Shown here: positions 38,925-46,984 of the stretch, in pieces
Layout of the letters: every line of letters begins with the position of its first letter
Numbering within the stretch: position 1 is the first letter of the stretch
Source of the DNA: Myxococcales bacterium
GTDB lineage: Bacteria > Myxococcota_A > Polyangia > Polyangiales > Polyangiaceae
DNA: 64,000 nucleotides
NCBI GenBank assembly: GCA_016712525.1
Contig: JADJQX010000001.1
Span: forward strand, 1,240,001 to 1,304,000
Reading direction: 5' to 3'
Notes under the pieces: model-generated
What the model was told of the DNA's origin: nothing
Seen by the model: the letters and a program-made list of their open reading frames with translations, nothing else
Database searches by the model: none
Made by a program: the position numbers and the translations under genes

Positions 38925-39968
38925 ATGAGTGCCATGACCTCGCCCATCACGCGCGTTCGCCCCCTCGGTTTCCCGTGGCCTACGGACGATCCTTTCCTCT
39001 TCTGCGTGCACCACGACGACGCGTACCCCGAGGGCAACGAGGCGCTCGGGCCCAAGGCCTCGCTCGCGGGGAGAAACCTCGGGCAGGACTTCGTCGTGAA
39101 GGACGGGTTTCGCATGTATCATGGCGAAATCGTTCCGGGTTTTCCGCAGCACCCGCACCGCGGCTTCGAGACCTTGACCCTCGTGCGGCGCGGGCTCGTC
39201 GATCACTCCGACTCGCTCGGCGCGACGGCGCGCTTCGGTGGCGGGGACGCGCAGTGGCTCACGGCGGGCAAGGGGATCGTGCACTCGGAGATGTTCCCGC
39301 TCGTGAAAGCGGACGCGCCGAACCCGCTCGAGCTCTTTCAGATTTGGGTGAACCTGCCCAAGGCCGACAAGTTCGCCGAGCCGCATTTTTCCATGCTCTG
39401 GGCCGATCGCATCCCCAAGGTCGACGTCCGTGACGCCGAAGGTCGCGTGACGACCGTGACCGTGGTGGCCGGCGCGTACGGGGAGGCCGTTCCGCCTGCA
39501 CCGCCGCCCCGCTCGTGGGCCTCGCGGCCGGGCTCGAACGTGGCCGTGTGGGCGCTACGGCTCGAGCCGGGGGCGCGCTTCGAGCTGCCCGCGAGCGAGG
39601 CCGGAGTGACACGAAACCTCTATTTTTTCGCGGGATCCAAGCTCACCGTGGCCGACCGCACGTTCGACGGGCACGCCGCGATCACGGTCTCGGCGGAGCG
39701 TTCTTTGGTGCTGCGCGCCGGAGACGACGTCACCGAGGTGCTGATGCTCCAGGGGCGCCCCATCGCCGAGCCGGTCGTGCAGTACGGCCCGTTCGTGATG
39801 AACACGCCCGCGGAGGTCCAGCAGGCGATGGCCGACTACCGGCGCACGCGGTTCGGGGGTTGGCCGTTCTCCGACGACGCTCCCACGCACCCGCGCGAGG
39901 CGGGCAGGTTCGCGCGTCACGTCGACGGGCGCGTGGAGCACGCCGAAGCCACCGAAGAGACCGCGTAA
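38925..39968 (+). CDS. Pirin family protein
   Basis: A 347-residue member of the pirin family of the cupin superfamily. Bicupin Fe(II)-binding features include PHRGFETLTLVRRG, DHSDSLGATARFGGGDAQWLTAGKGIVHSEM (quoted in two parts; it runs from about residue 95), and ELFQIWVNLP. Some pirins degrade quercetin, others act as redox-responsive co-regulators; the role here is not determined. GAGGAG lies ten bases before the ATG at 38925; a second ATG at 38934 is in frame. Its 3' end overlaps the convergent reductase gene by 52 bases. Confidence 0.9.
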   Translation: MSAMTSPITRVRPLGFPWPTDDPFLFCVHHDDAYPEGNEALGPKASLAGRNLGQDFVVKDGFRMYHGEIVPGFPQHPHRGFETLTLVRRGLVDHSDSLGATARFGGGDAQWLTAGKGIVHSEMFPLVKADAPNPLELFQIWVNLPKADKFAEPHFSMLWADRIPKVDVRDAEGRVTTVTVVAGAYGEAVPPAPPPRSWASRPGSNVAVWALRLEPGARFELPASEAGVTRNLYFFAGSKLTVADRTFDGHAAITVSAERSLVLRAGDDVTEVLMLQGRPIAEPVVQYGPFVMNTPAEVQQAMADYRRTRFGGWPFSDDAPTHPREAGRFARHVDGRVEHAEATEETA

Positions 39969-40504
39969 CGGAGCTCGACGAACCCTCGGCCGAAGGTGGT
40001 CGTGCCGAGGAGCGTGAGCGGGGCCTCGAGGCGGGCGGGAAGGAGCGGTATCCCCCCGCCGAGCACGACGGGCGCGATCCCCAAGTGGAGCTCGTCGAGG
40101 AGCCCCGCGCGAGCCGCTTGCGCTGCCAGATCTCCACCCCCGACGAGCCATACGTTTTTGCCTGCCGCGGCTTCACGAGCGGCCTCGAGGGGCGCGTTCA
40201 CGGGGCCCTTCGCGAAGCGCACGTCGGCGCCGGGAGGGACGGGGCGCGTGCGGTTCGCGAGCACCCAGGTCGGCTGCGTGTACGGCCACGGGCTGCCCTC
40301 CTGGCGTAGGAGGAAGTCGTACGTCGACGCGCCCATGACGATGGCCCCGACGCCCGCGACGAACGCCTCGTAGTGCTCTTTGATGCCCTCGGCGCCGTCG
40401 AACGCGAGGAGCCAGTCGAGGCCGTGATCGGCGGTCGCGATGTACCCGTCGAGGCTCTGGGCGACGTAGTAGACGGTGCGCGGGCGAGGGGAGAGATCGT
40501 TCAT
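39917..40504 (-). CDS. Dihydrofolate reductase family (RibD C-terminal) protein
   Basis: A 195-residue protein of the RibD C-terminal/DHFR-like fold: VYYVAQSLDGYIA at the N-terminus, GAIVMGASTYDFLL, and KNVWLVGGGDLAAQAARAGL, the NADPH-binding glycine motif, then LGIAPVVLGGGIPLL. Such stand-alone proteins are usually NADPH-dependent reductases of unknown substrate; they should not be called folA. The ATG at 40504 starts the family-like part. It is convergent and overlapping with the pirin gene over the last 52 bases, and divergent from the BlaI-type regulator. Confidence 0.85.
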   Translation of the reverse strand: MNDLSPRPRTVYYVAQSLDGYIATADHGLDWLLAFDGAEGIKEHYEAFVAGVGAIVMGASTYDFLLRQEGSPWPYTQPTWVLANRTRPVPPGADVRFAKGPVNAPLEAAREAAAGKNVWLVGGGDLAAQAARAGLLDELHLGIAPVVLGGGIPLLPARLEAPLTLLGTTTFGRGFVELRYAVSSVASACSTRPST

Positions 40505-40782
40505 GCCAGAGAGCCTGCCACGGGTCGCTGACAGGTGTGTGTCAGGGACTGCTCCTCCCTTCCGAACGGGACGCTCGAGCGCACGTGGGAGCTCGGCCCG
40601 GGTGCCGATGCGCCCGGGGGCGGGTCGGTGATCGCGTCGACCCCGGCGCCTACGATCGACGAGAGCTCCTTCGGGTTCGACGGAGCCAAGCTGGCCAAGC
40701 CGAGCCCTGCGCCGAGAGGCACGGACCACGTCCACGGTGCCACACGAAGCTCGCGTACCCGGTGGAGGGCGAGTGGAGGTGC

Positions 40783-40798
40783 TGCTAAAAAAATAGCA
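40783..40798. promoter_or_regulatory. BlaI-type operator 1
   Basis: TGCTAAAAAAATAGCA, a dyad with TGCTA and TAGCA half sites separated by six bases. It precedes the blaI-like gene and matches the half-site design of BlaI/MecI operators. Confidence 0.75.
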
Positions 40799-40806
40799 TC
40801 GCCTCG

Positions 40807-40835
40807 TTGCTAAAATTTTAGCACGCGGCTAGGGT
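40807..40835 (+). promoter_or_regulatory. Putative blaI promoter
   Basis: TTGCTA (40807-40812), a 17-base spacer, TAGGGT (40830-40835), then seven bases to the ATG at 40843. The -35 hexamer and much of the spacer lie in operator 2, so repressor binding would block polymerase. Confidence 0.55.
40808..40823. promoter_or_regulatory. BlaI-type operator 2
   Basis: TGCTAAAATTTTAGCA, a perfect 16-base palindrome, centred 25 bases from operator 1, about two and a half helical turns. Confidence 0.8.
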
Positions 40836-40842
40836 CCTCCTC

Positions 40843-41223
40843 ATGGCAAAGGCACCCCTGTCGCGCCGGGAGCGCGAGATCTTGGACATCCTCTACCGGC
40901 TGGGTCGCGCGTCTGCCCATGACGTGCTCGCGGCGATGCCGGACCCTCCGAGCTACTCGGCGGTCCGCGCGCACCTCCGCCTCCTCGAGGAGCGAGGGCA
41001 CGCGAAGCACGTCGAAGAGGGCGGTCGCTACGTGTACGCGCCACAGGTCCCGCGCGGCGAAGCTCGAAAGAAGGCGCTCTCCCACCTTGTCTCCACGTTC
41101 TTCGGCGGCTCGGTCGAGGACGCCGTGCTCGCCCTCGTCGAGACCTCGCGGGACAAGCTCGGCCCGGACGAGCTCGAGCGCCTCGCCGCCGCCGTCGCCC
41201 GCGCCAAGAAGGGGGCCCAATGA
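40843..41223 (+). CDS. BlaI/MecI/CopY family repressor
   Basis: A 126-residue winged-helix repressor. The N-terminal SRREREILDILYRLGRASAHDV and the recognition helix YSAVRAHLRLLEERGHAKHVEEGGRYVYAP (quoted as separate motifs, residues 30-65) match BlaI. The C-terminal helices, including STFFGGSVEDAVLALVE, mediate dimerisation and carry the region cleaved in other systems. The stop overlaps the receptor gene by four bases (ATGA). It should bind the twin dyads upstream and repress itself and the receptor. No beta-lactamase gene is adjacent. Confidence 0.93.
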   Translation: MAKAPLSRREREILDILYRLGRASAHDVLAAMPDPPSYSAVRAHLRLLEERGHAKHVEEGGRYVYAPQVPRGEARKKALSHLVSTFFGGSVEDAVLALVETSRDKLGPDELERLAAAVARAKKGAQ

Positions 41224-43037
41224 TCACCCTCCTCGCATCTGCGCTCGTGCGCGCGCTCGTCGTGTCGTCGCTCGCGCTCGTCGCGGTGGCGCTGCTGCGT
41301 CGAGCACCGGCGCGGGTCCGCCGCTCCGTCCTCGCGGTCGGGTTCGCGGTCGCGCTCCTTGGGCCCGCCTTGTCGTCGCTCGTGCCGCTCGCGGTGGTGC
41401 CGGCTCCCGTCGTCGCGCGCGCTCGTGCCCCCTTCGTCGAGCCTCTCGAGGGCGGAGCTCCCGTGCCCGTGCTCGCGCCGTCCACGGGGCGCACCCGCGA
41501 GAGGATGCTCGCGGCGTGGGAGCCTTCGGCGCACGAGGTCCTCGTCGGGGTGTGGGCGCTCGTGGCCTCGGCGCTCCTCGTTCGTGCGGTGGTGTCGCGT
41601 CGACGCGCGGGTCGGCTCGGGTCGAAGGGCGTCGAGCTCGCGGATGGCGTCGTCGTGACGTCCGACGTCGACGGCCCGGTGGTGGTCGGCGCGCTCGGCG
41701 CTCGGATACTGCTCCCGCCGGCCGCGCTGGAGTGGGACGAAGAGCGCCTCGGGGTCGTGCTCGGGCACGAGCGCGCTCACGTCGCGGCGCACGACGGGCT
41801 CGCGCGGCTCGTCGCCGACGTCGCGTGCGCCGTGTATTGGCCGGTACCTTCGGTTTGGGTCGCCGCGGCACGCCTCGCGCGCGAGTCCGAGCTCGCCGCC
41901 GACGAAGCCGTGGTCGACGGGGGAGTCGCGTCGACGATCGTCGCGGAGCACCTCGTGGCCGTGGCACGTGAGGCGCGCATTCCCGCGCCGCGTGTCGCGT
42001 TCGGGATGGCGTCCGAGCTCGGGCGTCGCGTCTCCGCGCTCCTCGAGGCGCGCCCGACGCCATGGTCCAAGATTCGGTCGCGTGGAGCGTTCGGCGCCGC
42101 CGCGGTCGCGATCGCGATCGTCGGGTGCGCGGGAGAGTCGCGTCACGCACCGCTCCCCGTGGTGGCCAGCGCGGGCCCTGTCGGAGCCGGAAAATCCGCT
42201 GCCGCGACGGTCGACGATCCGGCCCTCACGAAGATCGTGGACGAGGAGCGCGCGCGCGCGATCTCCGAGTACGGCGCCGCCGGTGCGGTGGTCCTCGTGA
42301 TGGACGCAAAGACGCACGGCATCGTCGCCACGAGCGGGGACGTCGACACGATGCGCGTCCCCGGCTCGACGGTGAAGCCCCTCGTGTACGCCACCGCGCT
42401 CGATGTGGGCGCGATCCAGCCCGACACCACCTTCGACTGTGGAAACGGGCGCCGCGTGTACGGTGACAAGGTCCTCGAGGACGCTTCCGCGCACGGGATG
42501 CTCCCGCTCGCGACGATGCTCGCGGTCTCCTCCAACGTCGGGGCGTCGCGCGTCGCCGACAAGCTCGGGCGCGATCGGACCGTCTCGGCGCTCCGTGCGG
42601 TCGGCCTCGGGGAAGGCGTGCCGACGACCGTCGACGAGGGCTACGGGCTCGCTGTCCTCGCTGCCGGAGAAGGCCTCCGCGCGACGCCGCGGGCCCTGCT
42701 CCGCGCGTACGGCGCCCTCGTCGACGGGACGCTCGACGGAAAGGTCGTCTTTCGTCGCGAGACGGCAGACACGATGCGCCTCCTGCTCGCGGAGGTCGTC
42801 TACGGCAAGGAGGGCACGGGTGCTCGCGCGGCCGTCGACGGAGCGCGGATCTCCGGCAAGACCGGCACGAGCGAGGACGGGCGCTCTCTCTACGCGAGCT
42901 TCGTCGGCTTCGTCCCGTCGCGCGAGCCACGCTGGGTCGTCTACGTCGGCATCGACGCGCCGAAGGACCGTGGGTATGCGGGAAAGACCGCCGCCCCCGC
43001 CTTCGCGCGGATCGTGACGCGTATGCTCGCGCGCTGA
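41220..43037 (+). CDS. M56 protease fused to FtsI-type transpeptidase (BlaR1-like sensor)
   Basis: A 605-residue membrane protein. The N-terminal half has about four membrane helices and an M56 (BlaR1/MecR1) metalloprotease: LGHERAHVAAHD gives HExxH at residues 183-187, and the third ligand lies in SELAADEAVV (about residue 225). After another membrane segment (residues 286-303) a periplasmic penicillin-binding domain follows with STVK (Ser383, Lys386), SSN (437-439) and KTGTS (547-551). That domain resembles FtsI-type transpeptidases rather than the OXA-like sensor of known BlaR1. It probably detects beta-lactams or cell-wall precursors and triggers inactivation of the adjacent repressor. 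Confidence 0.85.
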   Translation: MITLLASALVRALVVSSLALVAVALLRRAPARVRRSVLAVGFAVALLGPALSSLVPLAVVPAPVVARARAPFVEPLEGGAPVPVLAPSTGRTRERMLAAWEPSAHEVLVGVWALVASALLVRAVVSRRRAGRLGSKGVELADGVVVTSDVDGPVVVGALGARILLPPAALEWDEERLGVVLGHERAHVAAHDGLARLVADVACAVYWPVPSVWVAAARLARESELAADEAVVDGGVASTIVAEHLVAVAREARIPAPRVAFGMASELGRRVSALLEARPTPWSKIRSRGAFGAAAVAIAIVGCAGESRHAPLPVVASAGPVGAGKSAAATVDDPALTKIVDEERARAISEYGAAGAVVLVMDAKTHGIVATSGDVDTMRVPGSTVKPLVYATALDVGAIQPDTTFDCGNGRRVYGDKVLEDASAHGMLPLATMLAVSSNVGASRVADKLGRDRTVSALRAVGLGEGVPTTVDEGYGLAVLAAGEGLRATPRALLRAYGALVDGTLDGKVVFRRETADTMRLLLAEVVYGKEGTGARAAVDGARISGKTGTSEDGRSLYASFVGFVPSREPRWVVYVGIDAPKDRGYAGKTAAPAFARIVTRMLAR

Positions 43038-43168
43038 AGGTCGTCCCCATTGGCGACCGCGCGGAGTGTCCACCTCGACACTTTGTGGGGGAGGTTGAGA
43101 GGAACGGCCGCCATCCTCGGTGGCCCGCGCGGACCGGCGGCAGCGTGGTCAGGCCACCCGTGCTCGGC

Positions 43169-43174
43169 TACACT
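43169..43174 (+). promoter_or_regulatory. Putative -10 element, leaderless start
   Basis: TACACT, six bases, then the ATG at 43181, with no Shine-Dalgarno. Confidence 0.42.
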
Positions 43175-43180
43175 CGCCTC

Positions 43181-43444
43181 ATGCCTGGCCCTGGCGATCC
43201 GGAGTACGAAGCCAAGCTCGCCGCCGACATCGCCCGCCTGCAGGCCGCGAAGGGCATCAACCCGCGTGCGTGGCTCCGCGAGAACAAGGGGCTCCTCCTC
43301 GTGTTCGTCGCGTACCTCGCGGTCGTGGGGGTTTTCGTCGGTATCGCCGTGGCGCGTGGTGATTCCCCGGGGGGCGCGGGGCTCGTCGGCGTCTTCGTCG
43401 CACCCGTGGTGATGCTCCGCGTCTACCTGCGCTGGAGACGCTGA
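43181..43444 (+). CDS. Small membrane protein
   Basis: An 87-residue protein with a charged N-terminus (PGDPEYEAKLAADIARLQAA) and two membrane segments (LLLVFVAYLAVVGVFVGIAV and a second near the C-terminus), ending in a basic LRWRR. No family recognised. The start at 43181 is preferred over the in-frame ATG at 43085 because of the promoter spacing. It lies just after the BlaR1-like gene, but its own start signal suggests separate expression. Confidence 0.55.
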   Translation: MPGPGDPEYEAKLAADIARLQAAKGINPRAWLRENKGLLLVFVAYLAVVGVFVGIAVARGDSPGGAGLVGVFVAPVVMLRVYLRWRR

Positions 43445-43465
43445 GCGCGGAGCTGCCCGAAGGCG

Positions 43466-44233
43466 CTACTTTGCGGCGCGGAGGACCTTCGCGAGCACGT
43501 CGGGATGATCGACGGTGATGGCGTCGACGCCGGCGCTCACGAGGGCCGCGAGTACCTTCGGGTCCGAGGGAGCCCAGGTGGCGACGCCGAGCCCCGCGCC
43601 ATGGGCACGGGCTACGTCCTCGGGGCACACGAAGCTCGCGTGGGGCACGAGCACGTCGGCCTTGGCGAGCTTCGCGAAGGCCACCGGATCGGCCGGGCGC
43701 GCCGCGTAGAGGAGCCCCGTGCGTAGCGATTTCGCGATGGATTTCAGGTGCTTGCACACGGCGTGGTCGAAGCTGATGGCGAGCACGCGGTCGGTCGTCG
43801 ACGTGTCCTTCACGGCCTTGACCACGGCCTCGGCGAGCCCCGGGGCGCAGACCGGATCGCCCTTGAGCTCGATCTCGACGCCGACACCTCGCTCGCGCGC
43901 CCACGCGAGGACCGCGTCGAGCCGGGGGACGGGCTCGCCACGGTAGGCCTTGCCGAACCACGCACCCGCATCGAGCTTCGCGAGGGTGCGCGCGCTCGCC
44001 CGCGACACGGGGCCGCGCCCGGTCGTGGTGCGCTCGAGGGTCGCGTCGTGGAGGACCATGGGCACCCCGTCTTTCGAGAGCCGCACGTCGAGCTCGACCC
44101 AGTCGGCCCCGAGACGCGCCGCCTCTTCGAACGCGGCGAGGGTGTTCTCGGGTCGGGTGCCCATGGCGCCGCGGTGGCCGACGTTCGAGGGTTTGCCGTG
44201 GGTGCGCAGAAACGACGGGGCGTTCGAGGGCAT
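43466..44233 (-). CDS. Glycerophosphodiester phosphodiesterase
   Basis: A 255-residue cytoplasmic GDPD-family enzyme that hydrolyses glycerophosphodiesters to an alcohol and sn-glycerol 3-phosphate. Motifs include NVGHRGAMGTRPENTLAAF (catalytic His and Arg), GADWVELDVRLSKDGVPMVLHD (metal-binding Glu and Asp, catalytic His) and ELKGDP. The C-terminus GVDAITVDHPDVL closes the barrel. No signal peptide is seen, unlike periplasmic GlpQ, so it acts inside the cell. TATTCT lies eight bases before the ATG at 44233. Confidence 0.94.
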   Translation of the reverse strand: MPSNAPSFLRTHGKPSNVGHRGAMGTRPENTLAAFEEAARLGADWVELDVRLSKDGVPMVLHDATLERTTTGRGPVSRASARTLAKLDAGAWFGKAYRGEPVPRLDAVLAWARERGVGVEIELKGDPVCAPGLAEAVVKAVKDTSTTDRVLAISFDHAVCKHLKSIAKSLRTGLLYAARPADPVAFAKLAKADVLVPHASFVCPEDVARAHGAGLGVATWAPSDPKVLAALVSAGVDAITVDHPDVLAKVLRAAK

Positions 44234-44310
44234 GGAAGGCGAGAATATCCGCCCTTTTCCAGGGCAGGGGCACGAATCGCCGCGGGCTTTTGCCGGCTCG
44301 CGAGGTGAGC

Positions 44311-44316
44311 TACGCT
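44311..44316 (+). promoter_or_regulatory. Putative -10 element, leaderless start
   Basis: TACGCT, six bases, then the ATG at 44323, with no Shine-Dalgarno closer than the overlapping CGAGG. Confidence 0.4.
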
Positions 44317-44322
44317 CGAGGC

Positions 44323-45006
44323 ATGGGCAACTACGGCGACAACGGTCCGGTCTCGGGTATCCCCGAGGGTGGCCCCGGCACCGACGACATGCTCGCGGCG
44401 TTGGCGTCGCGTGGGGGGACTGCGCCCAACCAAGGTGCCGCGACCACGGTCGACGGAGCGCCCCGTGGGGCACGCACCCGTGTGGCAGGCGCGCCCGTGG
44501 CTCCGTCGCCCACGATGGTCGCGGCGGCCGCGGCAGGCCTCGGCCCGGGGCCTGCGATGTCGAAGCGGATCATGGCGTTCCTCGCGTCGCTGAGCGTGTC
44601 GTTTTTGTGCGGTCTGCCCGTGGTGCTCAAGTTCGATGGGGTGATCGGCGGCAAGCCGAAGGTCGAGCCACCGGCGGCTCCTGCCGTCCCCGTGACGCCA
44701 CCCTCGGCTTCGCCCGCAGCTGCGCTCCCCGCGCCACCGCCTGCCGCTTCGCAAGCGACCGCGGCGGTTTCGCCGCCCGTTCAGGCTTCGGCGACGCCCC
44801 CGGCTCCTTCGGCCGCGAAGGGCGCGAAGGTGGCCGCGCGCAAGGATCAGCCCGCGGTTGCCGCGGCTACCGTGGCTCCTGCCGCGCCCCCTGCCGCGCC
44901 CGTCGCGAAGGGCCCCGATCCCGCGGCGGCGCCCCCTGCTCCGCCCCCAGCGGCCACGCCCGAAAAGCCCGCGTCGACGAGCCCGCACTCCGTGCTCGTC
45001 CAATAG
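44323..45006 (+). CDS. Single-span membrane protein with Pro/Ala-rich tail
   Basis: A 227-residue protein. The first 80 residues are Gly/Ala/Pro-rich and disordered, one membrane segment follows (AFLASLSVSFLCGLPVVL, about residues 85-103), and the remainder is a low-complexity Ala/Pro/Val tail with scattered Lys, like a TonB linker. No domain recognised. It may span the periplasm. It is convergent with pyrH. Confidence 0.6.
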   Translation: MGNYGDNGPVSGIPEGGPGTDDMLAALASRGGTAPNQGAATTVDGAPRGARTRVAGAPVAPSPTMVAAAAAGLGPGPAMSKRIMAFLASLSVSFLCGLPVVLKFDGVIGGKPKVEPPAAPAVPVTPPSASPAAALPAPPPAASQATAAVSPPVQASATPPAPSAAKGAKVAARKDQPAVAAATVAPAAPPAAPVAKGPDPAAAPPAPPPAATPEKPASTSPHSVLVQ

Positions 45007-45038
45007 GGAGCCGCTCCGTCGCGCTGGCCGCGGCGAAC

Positions 45039-45079
45039 AAAAAGGCGAGAGCCCCACGGCCGGATGGCGCATGGGGCTC
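45039..45079 (-). terminator. Terminator after pyrH
   Basis: GAGCCCC (45049-45055) pairs with GGGGCTC (45073-45079); on the minus strand the stem is followed, after five bases, by TTTTT (45039-45043). It lies about 20 bases beyond the pyrH stop. Confidence 0.45.
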
Positions 45080-45098
45080 CTTCGAGACGACGGCGAGG

Positions 45099-45848
45099 TC
45101 AGCCCGTGACGGTGGTGCCGATGCTCTCGCCGCGGAGGGCGCGCTTGATGTTGCCCGGGGCGAGCTTGAACACGCGGATGAGCATGCCGTTGTCGCGGCA
45201 CATGGTGGCGGCCGTCGAGTCCATCACGCCGATGCGCTCGGAGATGAACTTGTCGTACGACATCTCGCTGATCATGCGGGCGTCGGGGAATTTCACGGGA
45301 TCGCGGTCGTAGATGCCGTCGACCTTGGTGGCCTTGAACACGGCCTCGGCCCCGATCTCCATCGAGCGGAGCGCGGCGGCGGTGTCGGTCGAGAAGAACG
45401 GGTTCCCCGTGCCCGCGGCGAAGATCACGAAGCGGCCCTTCTCGAGGTGGCGCACCGCGCGGCGGCGAATGTAGGGCTCGGCCATCTGACGAATCTCGAT
45501 GGCGGTCTGCACACGCGTGGGCACGCCGACCTTCTCGAGGCCGTCCTGGAGGGCGAGCGCGTTCATCACGGTGGCGAGCATGCCCATGTAGTCGCTCTGG
45601 GTGCGGTCCATGCCGGCCGCGGCGCCCTTGAGGCCGCGGAAGATGTTCCCGCCGCCCACGACGATGCCCACCTGCACGCCGAGCGCGTACACCTCGGCGA
45701 GCTCCGCCGCGGTCTGGCTGAGCACCTCGGGATCGAGGCCGCCTTGTTTGCCGCCGAGGGCCTCGCCCGAGAGCTTGAGCAGGATGCGCCGGTACCGGAG
45801 GTCGGGGTGGAGCGCCGGAGGGGGGCCTGCGAGGTCGCGTGGTTCCAT
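45099..45848 (-). CDS. pyrH: UMP kinase
   Basis: A 249-residue amino-acid-kinase-fold enzyme that phosphorylates UMP to UDP and is essential in most bacteria. Motifs are RILLKLSGEALGG, GVQVGIVVGGGNIFRG, MGMLATVMNALALQDGLE, FAAGTGNPFFSTDTAAALR, KATKVDGIYDRDP and the tail IKRALRGESIGTTV. It starts at the ATG at 45848 with about 15 residues before the family core; the frame is open far upstream but not homologous. In many genomes it lies by tsf and frr; neither is present here. Confidence 0.96.
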   Translation of the reverse strand: MEPRDLAGPPPALHPDLRYRRILLKLSGEALGGKQGGLDPEVLSQTAAELAEVYALGVQVGIVVGGGNIFRGLKGAAAGMDRTQSDYMGMLATVMNALALQDGLEKVGVPTRVQTAIEIRQMAEPYIRRRAVRHLEKGRFVIFAAGTGNPFFSTDTAAALRSMEIGAEAVFKATKVDGIYDRDPVKFPDARMISEMSYDKFISERIGVMDSTAATMCRDNGMLIRVFKLAPGNIKRALRGESIGTTVTG

Positions 45849-45980
45849 GAGAGGGCTTCTACTCCGTGCCCCCGATGGGGTGCAATGCACGACCGCGCGC
45901 TCGTTTTCATGGGGTACGGTGCCCCGAGGCGCGCCACGCTGGCGGGCGGGGGACGGTCGGTGTAGACACGTCCGATAGCC

Positions 45981-46982
45981 ATGCCTCGCGTGCGCCGAAT
46001 CTCCTTTCTTCTTGCTGCGTTGCCGATCGTCGCGCTCTCGGCCTGCGACGGCTGCAAGGGCCAGAAAGACGGCCCCTCGCCGAACGACGACGCGGGCCTC
46101 CACGCGACGAGCGCGCAGCTCACCCCGGAGCTGTCGGCCAAGGTGCTCGCGAAGGTCGGCGAAAAGACGATCACGCTCGGCGATTTCGTCGCCGCGATCG
46201 AGAACATGGATCAGTTCGATCGCCTGCGGTACCAAGCGCCCGAGCGGCGAAAAGAGCTGCTCGAGGAGATGATCCGCGTCGAGCTGCTCGCCCAGGAGGC
46301 GACCCAGAAGGGCCTCGACAAGGACCCGGTCACCGCGGCCGAGATCCGGGCCATTTTGCGGGACGCGATGCTCGCCGACGCGCGGAAAGGTGCGCCTTCG
46401 CCGGCCGACATCCCCGAGGCCGACGTCCGCGCCTACTTCGACACCCACAAGGCCGACTACCACGACCCGGAGCGCCGCCGCCTCTCGTGCCTCGTCTTGA
46501 AAGACGACGCGCAGGCCAAGTCGATCGTGGCCCAGGCCGTCGCGGCGACGAGCCCAGCGGCGTGGGGCGAGCTCGTGAAAACCAAGTCGATCGACGCGCA
46601 GGCGCGCGCGAACGTGCCCGTGGATCTCGCGGGCGACTTCGGCATCGTGAGCCCCCCCGGGGACACGCGCGGCGAGAACGTGCGTGTGCCCGATGAGGTC
46701 CGCGTGGCGGCGTTCGCGATCGCCAAGGTCGGGGACGTGAAGCCCGAGCCCGTGAAGGTGGGCCCGAAGCTCTACGTGGTGAGGCTCACGCAGAAGCTCG
46801 AGCCCCACGACCGCACCTTCGCCGAGGCCGAGCGCGTGATCCGCGTGAAGCTCGCGCAGGACAAAATCCGCGAGCGCGAGGAGGCCGTGCTGAAAGAGCT
46901 CCGCGCGAAGCACAAGGTCGAGATCGACCAGACCGCGCTCGGCACGGTGAAGGTCGACCTCGCGCCCGACGGCGGGAAATAG
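45981..46982 (+). CDS. SurA-like peptidyl-prolyl isomerase lipoprotein
   Basis: A 333-residue protein with a lipobox (ALSAC, Cys22) and a SurA-N-like helical region (TLGDFVAAIENMDQFDRLRY, KELLEEMIRVELLAQEATQKGL, AYFDTHKADYH) followed by a parvulin-type PpiC domain (RRLSCLVLKDDAQAKSI, GDVKPEPVKVGPKLYVVRL). It would help outer-membrane proteins fold in the periplasm. The active-site residues of parvulins are only partly conserved, so chaperone function may dominate. It is convergent with the macro-domain gene, two bases apart. Confidence 0.85.
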   Translation: MPRVRRISFLLAALPIVALSACDGCKGQKDGPSPNDDAGLHATSAQLTPELSAKVLAKVGEKTITLGDFVAAIENMDQFDRLRYQAPERRKELLEEMIRVELLAQEATQKGLDKDPVTAAEIRAILRDAMLADARKGAPSPADIPEADVRAYFDTHKADYHDPERRRLSCLVLKDDAQAKSIVAQAVAATSPAAWGELVKTKSIDAQARANVPVDLAGDFGIVSPPGDTRGENVRVPDEVRVAAFAIAKVGDVKPEPVKVGPKLYVVRLTQKLEPHDRTFAEAERVIRVKLAQDKIREREEAVLKELRAKHKVEIDQTALGTVKVDLAPDGGK

Positions 46983-46984
46983 CG

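Larger units (their letters stand above)
40505..40842. other. 338-base gap upstream of the blaI-like gene
   Basis: No gene is supported here; frames on both strands are shadows. The right-hand end holds the twin operators and the promoter described separately. Confidence 0.4.
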
